Source of the DNA: Saccopteryx bilineata
Taxonomy: Eukaryota > Chordata > Mammalia > Chiroptera > Emballonuridae
DNA length: 64,000 nucleotides
Reading direction: 5' to 3'
Assembly: GCF_036850765.1 (NCBI RefSeq)
Contig: NC_089495.1
Span: 206,758,347 to 206,822,346 of the forward strand
Position 1 is the stretch's first letter. Each line of letters starts with the position of its first letter. Under the pieces are notes generated by a model. It was not told the origin of the DNA. It saw only the letters and a list, made by a program, of their open reading frames with translations, and searched no databases. The translations under genes were made by a program, and so were the position numbers. Below are positions 11,011 through 21,321 of the stretch, piece by piece.

Positions 11011-11307
11011 TGTCTTCAGCTGTTCCCTGCATGAGGCCAGCAAGCTCCGACATCTCTTTGTTTAGACTGAGAATTCCTTCCCAGCAGGGTCTACATTCTC
11101 TATGCCCAGAAAGGACATGGTGGCACAGGGTGAGCCTGCCAACCGAAACAGAGTATTTTTATTCTGCTGTGTATCCGGGTCCCACACCATCGCCCTAACA
11201 ATAGTCCTTGAGCCAAGAAGTAGATGGAAATGATCAATCTTCTGTCCAATTCATAATGACTATCACTGGTAGAAATGAATAATATAAAAATAAAACTGAG
11301 CCACTGA

Positions 11308-11648
11308 GCCTGACCAGGCAGTGGCACAGTGGATAGAGCATCGGACTGGGATGCAGAGGACCCGAGTTCGAGACCCTGAGGTTGCCAGCTTGAGCGCGGG
11401 CTCATCTGGCTTGAGCAAAGAGCTCACCAGCTTGGACCCAAGGTCGCTGGCTCAAGCAAGAGGTCACTTGGTCTGCTGAAGGCTCACGGTCAAGGCACAT
11501 ATGAGAAAGCAAACAATGAACAACTAAAGTGCCACAACGAAAAACTGATGATTGATGCTTCTCATCTCTCTCCGTTCCTATCTGTCCCTATCTATCCCTC
11601 TCTCTGACTCTCTCTCTCTGTTCCTGTAAAAAAAAAAAAAAAAAAAAA
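11308..11648 (+). mobile_element. Group B SINE
   Basis: Head 'GCCTGACCAGGCAGTGGCAC', B box 'GAGTTCGAGACC', body 'AAAAACTGATGATTGATG', TC-rich region and a long A tail at 11628-11648. The ends of the unit are clear, but I could not read a convincing long TSD. Confidence 0.9.
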
Positions 11649-11683
11649 CTAAAATGGTTAAGATGACGCCTGCTAAAGTTATT

Positions 11684-12118
11684 TTTAAAATTACTTATTT
11701 ATTTTAGAGAGAGAGAGAAAGAGAGGGAGAGAGAGAGAGAGAAAGAAACATCAATTTGTTGTCCCACTTATGCATTTATTTTTTTTTAATTTTTTTTAGA
11801 TTTTTTATTTATTCATTATAGAGAGGAGAGAGAGAGAGAGAGAAGGGGGGAGGAGCAGGAAGCATCAACTCCCATATGCGCCTTGACCAGGCAAGCCCAG
11901 GGTTTCGAACCGGCAACCTCAGTGTTTCCAGGTTGACGCTTTATCCACTGCGCCACCACAGGTCAGGCTGCACTTATGCATTTATTGATTGACATTTATA
12001 TGTGCCCTGACCAGGGATCAAACCCACAACCTTGGCATATCAGGACGATGCTCTAACCAACTGCACAACCTTGGCATATCAGGACGATGCTCTAACCAAC
12101 TGAGCTCCCCAGCTGGGG
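11684..12118 (-). mobile_element. Group D (Ves-like) SINE, interrupted and internally duplicated
   Basis: Reverse-strand older SINE: GA-rich stretch, then 'ACATCAATTTGTTGTCCCAC', 'GTGCCCTGACCAGGGATC' and a reverse head ending 'CCAGCTGGGG'. It is split by a group C SINE at 11781-11970. The 39-bp segment 12025-12063, which includes the reverse of the head, is repeated at 12064-12102. Confidence 0.85.
11781..11970 (-). mobile_element. Group C SINE nested in group D SINE
   Basis: Reverse-strand group C copy ending with the reversed head '...CCACCACAGGTCAGGC'. Identical 16-bp TSDs 'CACTTATGCATTTATT' at 11765-11780 and 11971-11986 are pieces of the host SINE, proving the order of insertion. Confidence 0.95.
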
Positions 12119-12310
12119 TGAAAGTTGTTATAAAAGAAAAAATTTAAGAGGCTCATATCTTGAGGGTAATATTGAAAACTGTGAAAGCTAGGAACAATCA
12201 AATCAGGTTAACATAATTTAAAATTTTTGTTCTTTATTAAACATTGCTAGAGAACTGCCACTGGTAAATTTGAGGCCTACAACATTTTACCAAAGAAAGT
12301 TGTGTTTCTT

Positions 12311-12628
12311 TACCTGACCAGGAGGTGGCGCAGTAGATACAGAGTCGGATTGGGATGCAGAGGGCCCAGGTTCAAGACCCCGAGGTCGCCAGCTTGAGCG
12401 CGGGCTCATCTGGTTTGAGCAAAAGCTCACCAGCTTGGACCCAAGGTCGCTGGCTTGAGCAAGGGGTTACTTGTAGCTGCATGGTCAAGGCACATATGAG
12501 AAAGCAATCAATGAACAACTAAAGTGCCACAACAAAAAACTGATGATTGATGCTTCTCATCTCTCTGCGTTCCTGTCTATCCCCCCCTCTCTCTCTCTCT
12601 CTGTCTCTGTTAAAAACAAAAAACCCTA
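12311..12628 (+). mobile_element. Group B SINE
   Basis: Head 'CCTGACCAGGAGGTGGCGC' and B box 'GGTTCAAGACC', with the 'AACTGATGATTGATGC' body and a short A-rich tail. Flanks 12294-12307 (AGAAAGTTGTGTTT) and the sequence beginning near 12629 (AGAAAGTTGCGTTA) are near-identical TSDs. Confidence 0.9.
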
Positions 12629-12883
12629 GAAAGTTGCGTTATGCTAACGTCAATGCCCATAGCCAGAGACCATCAGGAACGAACACACGTGTGGTTGAAC
12701 CAGCTGAGTTTATTACTTGTTCCAGGGAGGAAGAACACACTACTCTGGATATCTCAGTAGAAGAGTTAGAAACAAACTGTTATAGGATTTGAAATCTAAT
12801 TGGGCGATTTGGATAGGGTCTACAATGCTCTATATTGGATATCTTCAGAAAGCAGGGGAAAGTCTATGATTGGATACCTTTCT

Positions 12884-13293
12884 TTCTTTTTTTTTTTTTT
12901 CTTTTTTTTTGTATTTTTCTGAAGTTGGAAACGGGGAGAGACAGTCAGACAGACTCCAGCATGCGCCCGACCGGGATCCACCCGGCACGCCCACCAGGGG
13001 CGAAGCTCTGCCCACCAGGGGGCGATGCTCTGCCCCTCTGGGGCGTCGCTCTGCCGCGACCAGAGTCACTCTAGCGCCTGGGGCAGAGGCCAAGGAGCCA
13101 TCCCCAGAGCCTGGGCCATCTTTGCTCCAATGGAGCCCCGGCTGCGGGAGGGGAAGAGAGAGACAGAGAGGAAGGAGGGGGTGGGGATGGAGAAGCAAAT
13201 GGGCGCTTCTCCCATGTGCCCCAGCCGGGAATCGAACCCGGGTCCCTCGCATGCCAGGCCGACACTCTACCGCTGAGCCAACCGGCCAGGCCC
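12884..13293 (-). mobile_element. Group A SINE
   Basis: Reverse-strand young copy with identical 13-bp TSDs 'TGGATACCTTTCT' at 12871-12883 and 13294-13306. It forms an inverted pair with the plus-strand copy at 13779-14181. Confidence 0.95.
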
Positions 13294-13320
13294 TGGATAC
13301 CTTTCTAAACCTCATCTTAA

Positions 13321-13710
13321 CCCTGGCTGGTTGGCTCAGTGGTAGAGCATTGGTTCAGCATGTGGATGTCGCAGATTCAATTCTCAATCAGGGCACACAG
13401 AGAAGCACCCATCTGCTTCTCCACCCCTCCTTCTCCCCCTTTTCTTTCTCTCTCTCTCTTTCTCTTTCTCTCTTCCTCTCCTGCAGCTATGAGTGAGTTG
13501 GCCCTTGGCGCTGAGGATGGCTTCATGGCTTCCTCCTCAGGTGCTAAGAAGAGCTCTGTTACTGAGCAACAGAGCAGCAACCGTCGCCCCCCTATTGGGC
13601 TTTCCTGATGGATTGTGATCCTGGCACATGTGGGAGTCTGTCTCTCTGCCTCCCCTCCTCTCACTGAATAAAGAAATAAAAATAAATTATAAATAAATAA
13701 ATAAATAAAT
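13321..13710 (+). mobile_element. Older group A SINE
   Basis: Plus-strand head 'CCCTGGCTGGTTGGCTCAG', decayed B box 'AGATTCAATTC', diverged body and a tail of repeated 'AAAT' (13676-13710). Flanks 'AAACCTCATCTTAA' (13307-13320) and 'AAACCTCATTTCTA' (from 13711) are the TSDs. Confidence 0.9.
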
Positions 13711-13778
13711 AAACCTCATTTCTAGGGAAGACAGACTATTATGGGGATAAAACTAACTGGTCAAAAAGCAGTAATCAA

Positions 13779-14181
13779 GCCCTGGCAAGTTGGCTCAGTG
13801 GTAGAGCGTTGGCCTGGCATGCAGAAGTCCCGGGTTCGATTCCCAGCCAGGGCACACAGGAGAAGCGCCCATCTGCTTCTCCAACCCCCCTCCTTCCTCT
13901 CTGTCTCTCTCTTCCCCTCCAGCAGCTGAGGCTCCATTGGAGCAAAAAGATGGCCCGGGCACTGGGGATGGCTCCTTGGCCTCTGCCCCAGGAGCTAGAG
14001 TGGCTCTGGTCACAACATAGTGACGCCCCGGAGAGGCAGAGCATCGCCCCCTGGTGGGCAGAGCGTCGCCCCTGGTGGGTGTGCCGGGTGGATCCCGGTA
14101 GGGCGCATGCGGGAGTCTGTTTGACTGTCTCTCCCCGTTTCCAGCTTTGGAAAAATACAAAAAAAAAAAAAAAAAAAAAAA
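13779..14181 (+). mobile_element. Group A SINE
   Basis: Intact pol III promoter words: A box 'TGGCTCAGTGGTAGAGCG', B box 'GGTTCGATTCC'. The body includes 'CCATTGGAGCAAAAAGATGG'. It ends in about 22 A. Identical 10-bp TSDs 'GCAGTAATCA' at 13768-13777 and 14186-14195. Confidence 0.95.
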
Positions 14182-14639
14182 GGGGGCAGTAATCATTTAT
14201 TTGAACTAAGAGAGTGGCCTGTTTGGTATTTTGTGGGTGGAACAGGGACCGTGTTTTTGTCTTAAGACAAAACGATGAAGTAGACTTGCTCTGTGTCATC
14301 TCATCATCGCATGGTGCGATCAGAGCCACCTCGTTTGAGGCTGGCATTCTGTGATACTGTTTACATCCTAGTTGCTCCAGACCCGCTTCTGAATGTCAGG
14401 GCTAGTTCTTCTTCTTCTTCTTCTTTCTTTTTCAGTAAAATAATGTTGACATAGAAACCTCACAGTGATAGAAACGAAAGTAAAACCGATACAAACATGA
14501 TTAAAGAAGTAGAATGTTTATAATGAGATTAATATGTAAAAGAATCCCTAAGAAAAAGATCATTCCCATAAAATAAAATGGGCTTGGGTATACTATATTG
14601 TATAAAACACTGATCAAATTTAAAAAAAAAAAATTTTTT
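14182..14639. other. Gene-free interval
   Basis: No exon recognised. It contains a TTC-repeat run at about 14407-14430 and an A/T-rich region up to 14640. Confidence 0.45.
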
Positions 14640-14975
14640 TTGGCTTAACGGCATTGGCTCTGAAAAATTCTTCTGCCGCAGTCCGTCACTGTTGCTGTAA
14701 TCCTAATTACAATTATTGGGCTCTCGTTTCGGTGCGGATGTAAATTTGCGAGCGTCTTTGGAGGGCACTTTGGCCACAGCCATGAAAATTAAAATTGCAT
14801 TTGGCTTTGACATAGCAATTTACTTTTGGAAATTTATTCTGCAGAGAAAATTGCACATGTAACACGGAGGTATATTATACAAGAATATTACTACAGCATT
14901 GTTTGCCATAACAAAGACCGGATAAAAGAAAAGCTAATGTCCTCTGGCAGGAGACAGGTTAAATAATACATCTTG
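14640..14975 (+). repeat. L1M LINE 3' fragment
   Basis: 'GGAAATTTATTCTGCAGAG', 'TTGCACATGTAACACGG', 'CAGCATTGTTTGCCATAAC' and 'GGAGACAGGTTAAATAATAC' follow the L1 sense-strand 3' consensus in order. It is diverged and 5'-truncated. Confidence 0.7.
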
Positions 14976-15238
14976 GCTCACGCAAGCGACAGGAAACCTT
15001 GGCGGCCTCGAAAAGATAGTAAGATCCTGCCCACCTTCGTGCAACCCTCACCCCACGAGGAGGGGCCAAGAGGGAGAAGTGGGGGGGGGGGCAGGATGCA
15101 GTCTCCCACCCTGAAAAACCCTGAGGGGCCTGGGAGGGCTCTTGGTGCAACTCTCGGTTCAATCTACTGCCCACAGCCAGGAGGTGGGGGGCAGTGGGGA
15201 GCAGACACTCGTGACTGGAACCCTTTTCCGAGCTCCGC

Positions 15239-15252
15239 ATCCCCATGGCAAC
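15239..15252. promoter_or_regulatory. RFX X-box-like motif 1
   Basis: Sequence 'ATCCCCATGGCAAC'. The right half matches the X-box half-site GGCAAC exactly. The left half is degenerate against the consensus GTNRCC. Confidence 0.35.
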
Positions 15253-15516
15253 CGGGGATTACAGGGCACCGATGCTGGGGAGAACCAGGGCCAGAGCTGA
15301 GTAGCTGCGGCCCAGACCGTCCACGGAATCCAGAGAGCCCAGGGGAGTCCCCGAACCCCTGCTCCTCTTGCTGGTCGGTGGCCCCGACCCTGCAAAGCGT
15401 TTCCCCGACGCCTAGGAGACCTGAGCGCCTCCCCCCGGGTCCACGCCGCCTCCTCCTCCCACAAGCGCTGGTTGCTGCGGGACCCCGCTCCTTCCTGCGC
15501 GTCTGCGCGGCCCCGC

Positions 15517-15530
15517 ATCACCATGGCAAC
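15517..15530. promoter_or_regulatory. RFX X-box-like motif 2
   Basis: Sequence 'ATCACCATGGCAAC'. The right half is a perfect GGCAAC half-site, and the left half differs from GTNRCC only at the first base. It shares the context 'CCGCATC' before and 'CGGGG' after with motif 1. Confidence 0.45.
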
Positions 15531-16039
15531 CGGGGGGCTGAGGCTGCGGTGGACCCCGCGCGCGGGGTGCAGGGGAACGCACGAAAGGGGGGTGTGTGGC
15601 AAGGCGGAGATGCGAGAAGGGAACTCAAGGCGGGGAGGAGACTGCAGAAGGCTCAGGGTCGTCGATATAGTTTTTGTTTTGGGGGAGGGGGTGCCCGAGG
15701 ATTTGTGGCAGCTCCCGGCGTGGTGGTCGCGCTGCTAAGGGGGCCTCGCTGGTGGTGCTAACTCAGTTGCAGGCAGAGCTCTCCCTGGGGAAGGGCGGGT
15801 CCTGGGCTTGGGGTCTGGCGGGCAGCAGGGGGCAGTAGCGGCTCGCGGTCCCGGGATGCTCCCGGTGCGGCGATCTCCGGGCTGGGGCTGCTCTGGAGAG
15901 GCGGAGAGCCTCCGTCCGGTCTGACCCTGGGTTGGACGTGACCCCGTGGCACTTCACGCGTGCCGCGGGGCTGGGGGTGGGGAGCTCACGCCCAGGCTGC
16001 ACCAGCTCGCCTCCAGGCTAGCAGTGGTTAATTAAGCTC

Positions 16040-16420
16040 AGACTGCTTAGACCAGTTACCCTGGGGAGCCCCACTGGCTCCATCTGAAAGTGGCGATAAT
16101 GAGAGTAATTATCGTGGGGTTGCTGGAAGTGTTCAAGGAGAGAATGGAACTTGGACACTGTCTGGACTCAGCTTCTGGCACCTCGGACGTGCGCCATGGA
16201 CGCTAGCGGCTGTTGGGTGACCTTGGGCAAGTTAGCTGACCTTTCTGCACTTAATGTTACCTCCCCAGGAAAAAAAAGAAAAAAAGTGGAGGTAGTACTA
16301 GCACCCACCCAACTAAACTGTAAGGATGGTGAGTTGATTGGTATCTTGCCAAGTCCCTAGAATGACGCCAGGCACGTACATTGTAAATGCGCGATCAATG
16401 CTCTTTCGGTTATCACACCT
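16040..16420 (+). repeat. Two adjoining MIR fragments
   Basis: First piece: 'CCATCTGAAAGTGGCGATAA' to 'CTTCTGGCACC'. Second piece: 'GGGTGACCTTGGGCAAGTTA' through 'AATGACGCCAGGCACGTAC'. Both are in sense orientation with typical MIR order. Confidence 0.75.
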
Positions 16421-16614
16421 GATAACATCCTTGTTACTGCTGTTAGCATCTGCGGGGCTGCTTGTGACCTGGGGACGAGGGACTTGGACCCTGCCACCGC
16501 GAGGACTTTCCGCCTCTGCCCAGGTTATAGATATATCTGTGCACATTTCTCCTGTCTCCTCTCTCACAGCTTTGCCGCCTTCGGTGTGGTTAGAAAAGGC
16601 AGGATGGTGTCCTC

Positions 16615-16725
16615 GGGTCACGCGGCTTTGAGTCAGCTGGATTTGGGAGTTCGTTATGTGACTGGTTCTTTGTGTGACCTTGAGCAAATCACTTAGAGTT
16701 TTCCTCTGCTATCTCTCAGGCTCTT
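16615..16725 (+). repeat. MIR fragment
   Basis: 'TGTGTGACCTTGAGCAAATC' followed by a decayed 'CTTAGAGTTTTCC' corresponds to the MIR core. Confidence 0.6.
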
Positions 16726-16951
16726 TCAGCAAAAGGCGCCTGGTGTTTATGTATGTGTGTTCAGCCTCTCCTAATAATGTATTCAGTAGAAAATTAGTGA
16801 GCATCTTCTATGTCCGTGAGAATATATATATCTCTAGAATAGCAAGATAGGAAGCCACAAGTTCTATGAGGAAGGCACCCACTAGAGGCCGTGGGAATTC
16901 TGAGAACAGGGGAGGGGAATAATCGTTTCTCAATTTCTATTTTGTATTTCT

Positions 16952-17287
16952 TTTTATTTTTGTGTGTGTGACAGAGACAGAGAGAGACAGAGAGAGGGAC
17001 AGATAGGGACAAACAGATAGGAAAGGGAGAGAGATGAGAAGCATCAATTCTTCGTTGCGGCACCTTAGTTGTTCACTGATTGCTTTTTCATGTGCCTTGA
17101 TGGGGGGGGGCTATAGCAGACTGAGTGACCCCTTCCTTGCTCGAGCCAGTGACCCTGGGCTCAAGCTGGTGAACCTTGCTCAAACCAGATGAGCCCACGC
17201 TCAAGCTGGCGACCTCGAGGTCTCGAACCCTGTTCCTCCACGTCCCAGTCGGATGCTCTATCCACAGCGCCACCGCCTGGTCAGGCT
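16952..17287 (-). mobile_element. Group B SINE
   Basis: Reverse-strand copy: GA-rich stretch, 'GAGAAGCATCAATTCTTCG', and the reversed head ending 'CCACCGCCTGGTCAGGC'. TSDs 'CTATTTTGTATTTCT' (16937-16951) and 'CTACTTTGTATTTCT' (17288-17302) differ at one base. The B box reads 'GGTTCGAGACC' in reverse. Confidence 0.93.
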
Positions 17288-17458
17288 CTACTTTGTATTT
17301 CTAATGGGTAGAACCACCAACACATTTGGGGGTAAAATGAAGATGGTTCCATCCCTCCACCCAATAAAAAATCTGAGAAGTTGAATCCACCCCCCCACAC
17401 ACACACCCCCCACTCCACCCCACCCCCCTTATTTCCAAGTTAACCCCTAGGGCAACTG

Positions 17459-17598
17459 CCTTGTTTCCCCGAAATTAAGACATTCCCCCCAAAATAAAAC
17501 CTAACGCAATATTATTCAAGCTTAGAAATATAAGACCTAGCACGTCTTTAGGAGGAAAAATTAATATAAGACACTGTCTTATTTTCGGGGGAACACGG
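17459..17598. mobile_element. 140-bp TIR MITE, 'TTTCCCCGAAAATAAGAC' type
   Basis: The left end 'CCTTGTTTCCCCGAAATTAA' plus GAC and the reverse of the right end 'CCGTGTTCCCCCGAAAATAA' plus GAC are 23-bp TIRs with 20 matches. No ORF. A TA follows the right end and a TG precedes the left, so a decayed TA duplication is possible. This terminal motif type is known from vertebrate MITEs, but I cannot name the family. Confidence 0.65.
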
Positions 17599-18109
17599 TA
17601 AATGCATTCCTGCCCGCCAGGCTAACTCCGCCCCTCCCCCTTACCCCGGACAGTGGGGGCGGATTCCCAGACTGGGGCTCCCCCCAGGCTGAACTCCTCC
17701 GCCCGCAGCAGGAGCCTGTGCTAACGCAGCCACGTGTTGCTTAACCCTGGGGGATGTTCTGAGAAACGCGAGAGGCGATTTCCCCGTGTGGACGTCAGAG
17801 TTTACTTGCACAAGTCTGGGCGGTAGAGCCTACTCCACGCCTCGGCAATTGCCACACCACGGTACTTGTGTATCTAAACGTAAAAAAAGATCCAGTTCGT
17901 CTTTTTCAGCTCTGTTATAATCTTACGGGGCCGCTGACACGTGAGGGGTCCATTGCAGACGGAAACACTGTGCGGTGCAACAATGTTGTAGCTGTGTTCT
18001 TCTTTCGTTTGCTGAAACCCTCAATTCGCCAGAAGGCGAGGGTCCCCGATTGGACCTCTATTTTATTTAAGCTCCCTAAGTGTTCATCCTTAAGTTAAAT
18101 AGCAAACAG

Positions 18110-18360
18110 TGTTCGGTGGAGGTTACCGGGAATTGCCTTGGAAAGTCAGAGGGGATCTGAGCCCTTGTGAGTGAGCCCTTGTATAGTCTCCGAGCCTCAA
18201 TCTCCTCATCTTTGAAGCGAGGATAGTAACACCCGGGGCTGTTGTGATGATGACACGAGCTATTGCATTTCAAGAGCCCAGCCATGCTGGGTGCAGAGCC
18301 AAGTGCTCAAAAACCATTAGCGGCTCTTTTCATCAACATCATCATTGTTATGGCATTGCT
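18110..18360 (+). repeat. MIR SINE
   Basis: 'GAGCCTCAATCTCCTCATC', 'GGATAGTAACACCCGGGGC' and 'GCTGGGTGCAGAGCCAAGTG' follow MIR order in sense direction. Confidence 0.75.
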
Positions 18361-18386
18361 AGCTTACAAAAAGCAGGGGAGACCTC

Positions 18387-18561
18387 GGCCAGGCGGCTCC
18401 GTGGATAAAGCATTGTTCCAGCCGCACCGAGGTCGGGGGCTTGATCCCTGGTCAGGGCACGTAGGAGAAGCAATCAATGAGTGCACAACGAAGTGGAACA
18501 AGAAGTCGATGCTTCTCTCTCTCCCTCTCACTCGCAAATCAATGGGAAAAAATTTTTTTTA
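18387..18561 (+). mobile_element. Group D-like SINE
   Basis: Head 'CTCGGCCAGGCGGCTCCGTG', then 'CTTGATCCCTGGTCAGGGCA', then 'GTGGAACAAGAAGTCGATGC' and a TC-rich part. It resembles the Ves class and has a diverged A-rich end. Confidence 0.75.
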
Positions 18562-19489
18562 AAGGCCGGGTCATCTTTTGTAGCTGTTTTCCTCTCTTTG
18601 TTGGCTGGTACCTCATAGGGGCCCAGAAAATGTTTGTTGAATGAATGAACGAACCCATCCAGGAAACTCTAGGGACAGTCTGTTTCACACGGCTCTCACC
18701 ATAGCAGCGAACGTTTATTATCTGCTCCTTCCAAAAACCGTCTCGCATCCCGTTACCTCCTCGGTTAACATTCAAGTTGGATGGCCTCGTCTCGCCTTAC
18801 AACTGGACACCTGGGCCACTGGTGTCACTGAGTCACGGTCCAGAAGCTGATCGTGCCGTGGGCTGCAGATGTCCGAATTATTCCCGCAAGGAGACCACGA
18901 CAGCCGCCGCATTTCTCTAACGTCACCTCCACGAAGATGGGAGTCATCCTGATGAGTCAGGCCCCGTGTTCTCCCCAAGGATGGGCTGGCTTCCACCGCG
19001 CAGTTTCCTCGCCTCTTATCAGTGGACCGCTGGACCTTACGCTCCCGAGCCAGCAGGGCCCCGTGAGAGTTTATTGCTGCGGCCCTCCAGCTCGCAAAAG
19101 CCCGGTTTATCAGGGTGACCACGTCACCCAGCACCGGGCCCTCCTCCCTGTCTGAGGAGGGCCACTTTCAGAGCAGTAACAGTCACTCCGGGGGAAGGAC
19201 AGACCCAGGAAGGTCTTTTTTCTTCTTCCGATCCCCTCACTGTACTATCTGACTTTTGGGTTAGAGAAGCCTTCAGGTGGCAATCATCTAATCCGGTGCT
19301 TGTGATACTGTTCTCTGGGGTTTGTTTTTGGGGTTTTTTTAGGGTTCAAAGGGCCCCCCTCTCTCCACCAGGAGTTGCATCCTACCCCAGGCTCGATCAG
19401 AGTGACATCTTTGGGACAGCGAGGAACGAGTTTCTTTTAATCCTCAGACAGAAACTGTGACAGCAGGTCACACCGGCTTCGAGCCAGCT
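18562..19489. other. Gene-free interval
   Basis: No exon recognised. An L2-tail-like 'GTTTGTTGAATGAATGAACG' occurs at about 18630-18652. ORFs on both strands here have no known motif. Confidence 0.45.
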
Positions 19490-20480
19490 ATTGATGCATT
19501 TGTTTGTTTATCCAGACGCTAAGCTAGGGTGCTGGGGAGGCGGCCAATGGGAGCCTCCTCGTAACTTCTATTCTAGTGGGAGGAGACAGAGAAATGCCCC
19601 CCACCCTTTCTGAAGAGAGGACACGTGAACGGAGACGGAAGGGAAGTGAAGGTTGACAAACGGTGGAAGAGCCAAGCTGAGCGGAGCAGCGAGGAAGCCG
19701 GGACGGGTGGAGCCAGCCGAGGGAGAAGAGAGGCGTGGGGTCTAGATTGCTAGGACCTCAGAGAGCCTGGGAAGAACTCTAGAGACACATTCTGAGGGAG
19801 ACGGCAAGACGCCGGAGGAGAGAGAACAGAGGAATGCCAGGGCTCGAAGGGCAGGACCATTCTGATACGTAATGGGGTAAAGAAGAGATTTGTGGGGATG
19901 GGGGTGGGGGTGGGGAGCAAGAGTGGAAGCCAGAAGCAGAGACTACTCAGGAGGCTCTTAAAAAGAGCCCAGGTGAGGCCCTGGCTGGTTGGCTCAGTGG
20001 TAGAACATCAGCCCAATGTGCGGATGTCCTGGGTTCAATTCCCGGTCAGGGCACACAGGAGAAGCACCCATCTGCTTCTCCACCCTTTCCCCTCTCACTT
20101 CTCTCTCTCTTTCTCTCTTCCCCTCCTGCAGCCATGATTCAATTGGAGAGAGTTGGCCCCTGTTGCTGAGGATGGCTCCATGGCCTCTGCCTCAGGTACT
20201 AAGAAGAAGTGTCCCAAATGGGCAGAGCAGCCCCCGGGGTAGGGGGCTTGCCAGGTGGATCCTGGGGCACAGGTGGGAGTCTGTCTCTGCCTCCCTCCTC
20301 TCACTGAATGAATAAACTAAAAAATAAAATAAAAATAAAGAGTCCAGGTGTGCGGGACCAGAGCTTGGATCAGGGTGACAGAATCAAAGAGGGGAGAAGC
20401 ACTTGAGTTTGGAATGCATTTCGGAGGCAGAGCTTCGAAGTTCCACTGATGAGATGCGTGCTGGGTGGGGGAGAAAGGTA
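19490..20480 (-). repeat. L2 LINE, reverse, split by a SINE
   Basis: Reads in reverse L2 order: 'TTATCCAGACGCTAAGC', 'CTTCTATTCTAGTGGGAGG', 'GGCTCTTAAAAAGAGCCCAG', then after the SINE 'CTTGGATCAGGGTGACAG' and 'TTTCGGAGGCAGAGCTTCG'. The group A SINE at 19976-20336 interrupts it. Old and diverged, with approximate ends. Confidence 0.55.
19976..20336 (+). mobile_element. Older group A SINE inside L2
   Basis: Head 'CCCTGGCTGGTTGGCTCAG', B box 'GGTTCAATTCC' and an AAAT-rich tail. TSDs 'AAAGAGCCCAGGTG' (19962-19975) and 'AAAGAGTCCAGGTG' (20337-20350) differ at one base. Confidence 0.93.
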
Positions 20481-21306
20481 TCCAGAATCGGGCTTGGGTC
20501 CTGGTCTCCCGCCTGAAAGGGGCTGTTTCCTGGGCCAGTGAAGGCGGGAGGAGCAGCGACCACGGGCGCTGGTCACAGTTTCCCGGCCCCACTGCTTTGC
20601 GCGACGGGTGGGTGGGGTGGGGGGGTGGCTGCGTGGCTCCGTGAGAGGGTCTGAGACCGGAAGAGCGTGTTAGCCGAGCTCCTTCCCCTGCTAGTGACCT
20701 GTACACACTCCATCTGTTATAGAAGCTACACCAACTCGTCCCCAGTCCCCGTGCCTGTCAGCGTCCGCACACTTTCATTCCTGATGGCTTCCCTGCAAGT
20801 CCAGGTGCCAGGCCACCTGCTGTGCGTTCGGATGCCCAGACGGTTCAGTCCACGCTGTGGGAAGAGCTCACGTGGCCGCGTGGACTAGCGAGGGAGCCGG
20901 CCTTCTCGTCTCTCCCCCCAGCGCACCGGGAGGACAGCCCCAGGCGCTGGAGCACGTTCGGAAGGGGACCTTCGGGATGGCCGGGGCACCGAGCCCCACA
21001 CCCTGGGCCGGGGGGACCACGGTGGAACTGAGTGGTTCGCCTGGAGAAGACCCAGTGGGACTAACGTGTTTCCTCTGGTGACCGGAGGCCTCCGTGAGAG
21101 AGCGTGCTTCCTGCTCCCGGGTCTCTGCTGGTTCTGATTACATAGAACGTGTGCTTTCTGCACACATGTTACCCTTCGGCTCCCCATGGCTTCGACTGCG
21201 TCCCCTCAGAGGGGAAGGCGTGTGACCTCGTGTCGGCGTTCCGTCACCAGTCTGGTCAGTGTCCCACCGACCTGTGTTCCCCAGATTGAAAATGGAAACA
21301 GCTGCA
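20481..21306. other. Gene-free interval
   Basis: Moderately GC-rich, with no exon, SINE or TIR element recognised. Confidence 0.45.
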
Positions 21307-21321
21307 GGGGTTGGAGGTTTT

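Larger units (their letters stand above)
15230..15990. promoter_or_regulatory. CpG-rich block, candidate CpG island promoter
   Basis: This is the strongest CpG cluster of the window, for example 'CCGCGCGCGGGG' near 15557 and 'CTGCGCGTCTGCGCGG' near 15496, without an obvious TATA box. It contains two RFX X-box-like sites (15239-15252 and 15517-15530). ORFs of up to 262 codons run through it, as expected in GC-rich DNA, but none shows a recognisable domain. It could be the 5' end of an unrecognised transcript, a distal element, or only a GC-rich patch. No splice or transcript evidence can be read from sequence alone. Confidence 0.45.

Noticed and set aside
13795..13870. tRNA-like sequences with A and B boxes, candidate tRNA genes
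   Set aside because: Each is continuous with a SINE body, A tail and TSDs. The heads deviate from a functional cloverleaf, so they are SINE promoters.
14973..15761. 262-codon ORF through the CpG-rich block
   Set aside because: GC-rich DNA favours long ORFs in several frames. No domain, no conserved motif and overlapping antisense ORFs of similar length.
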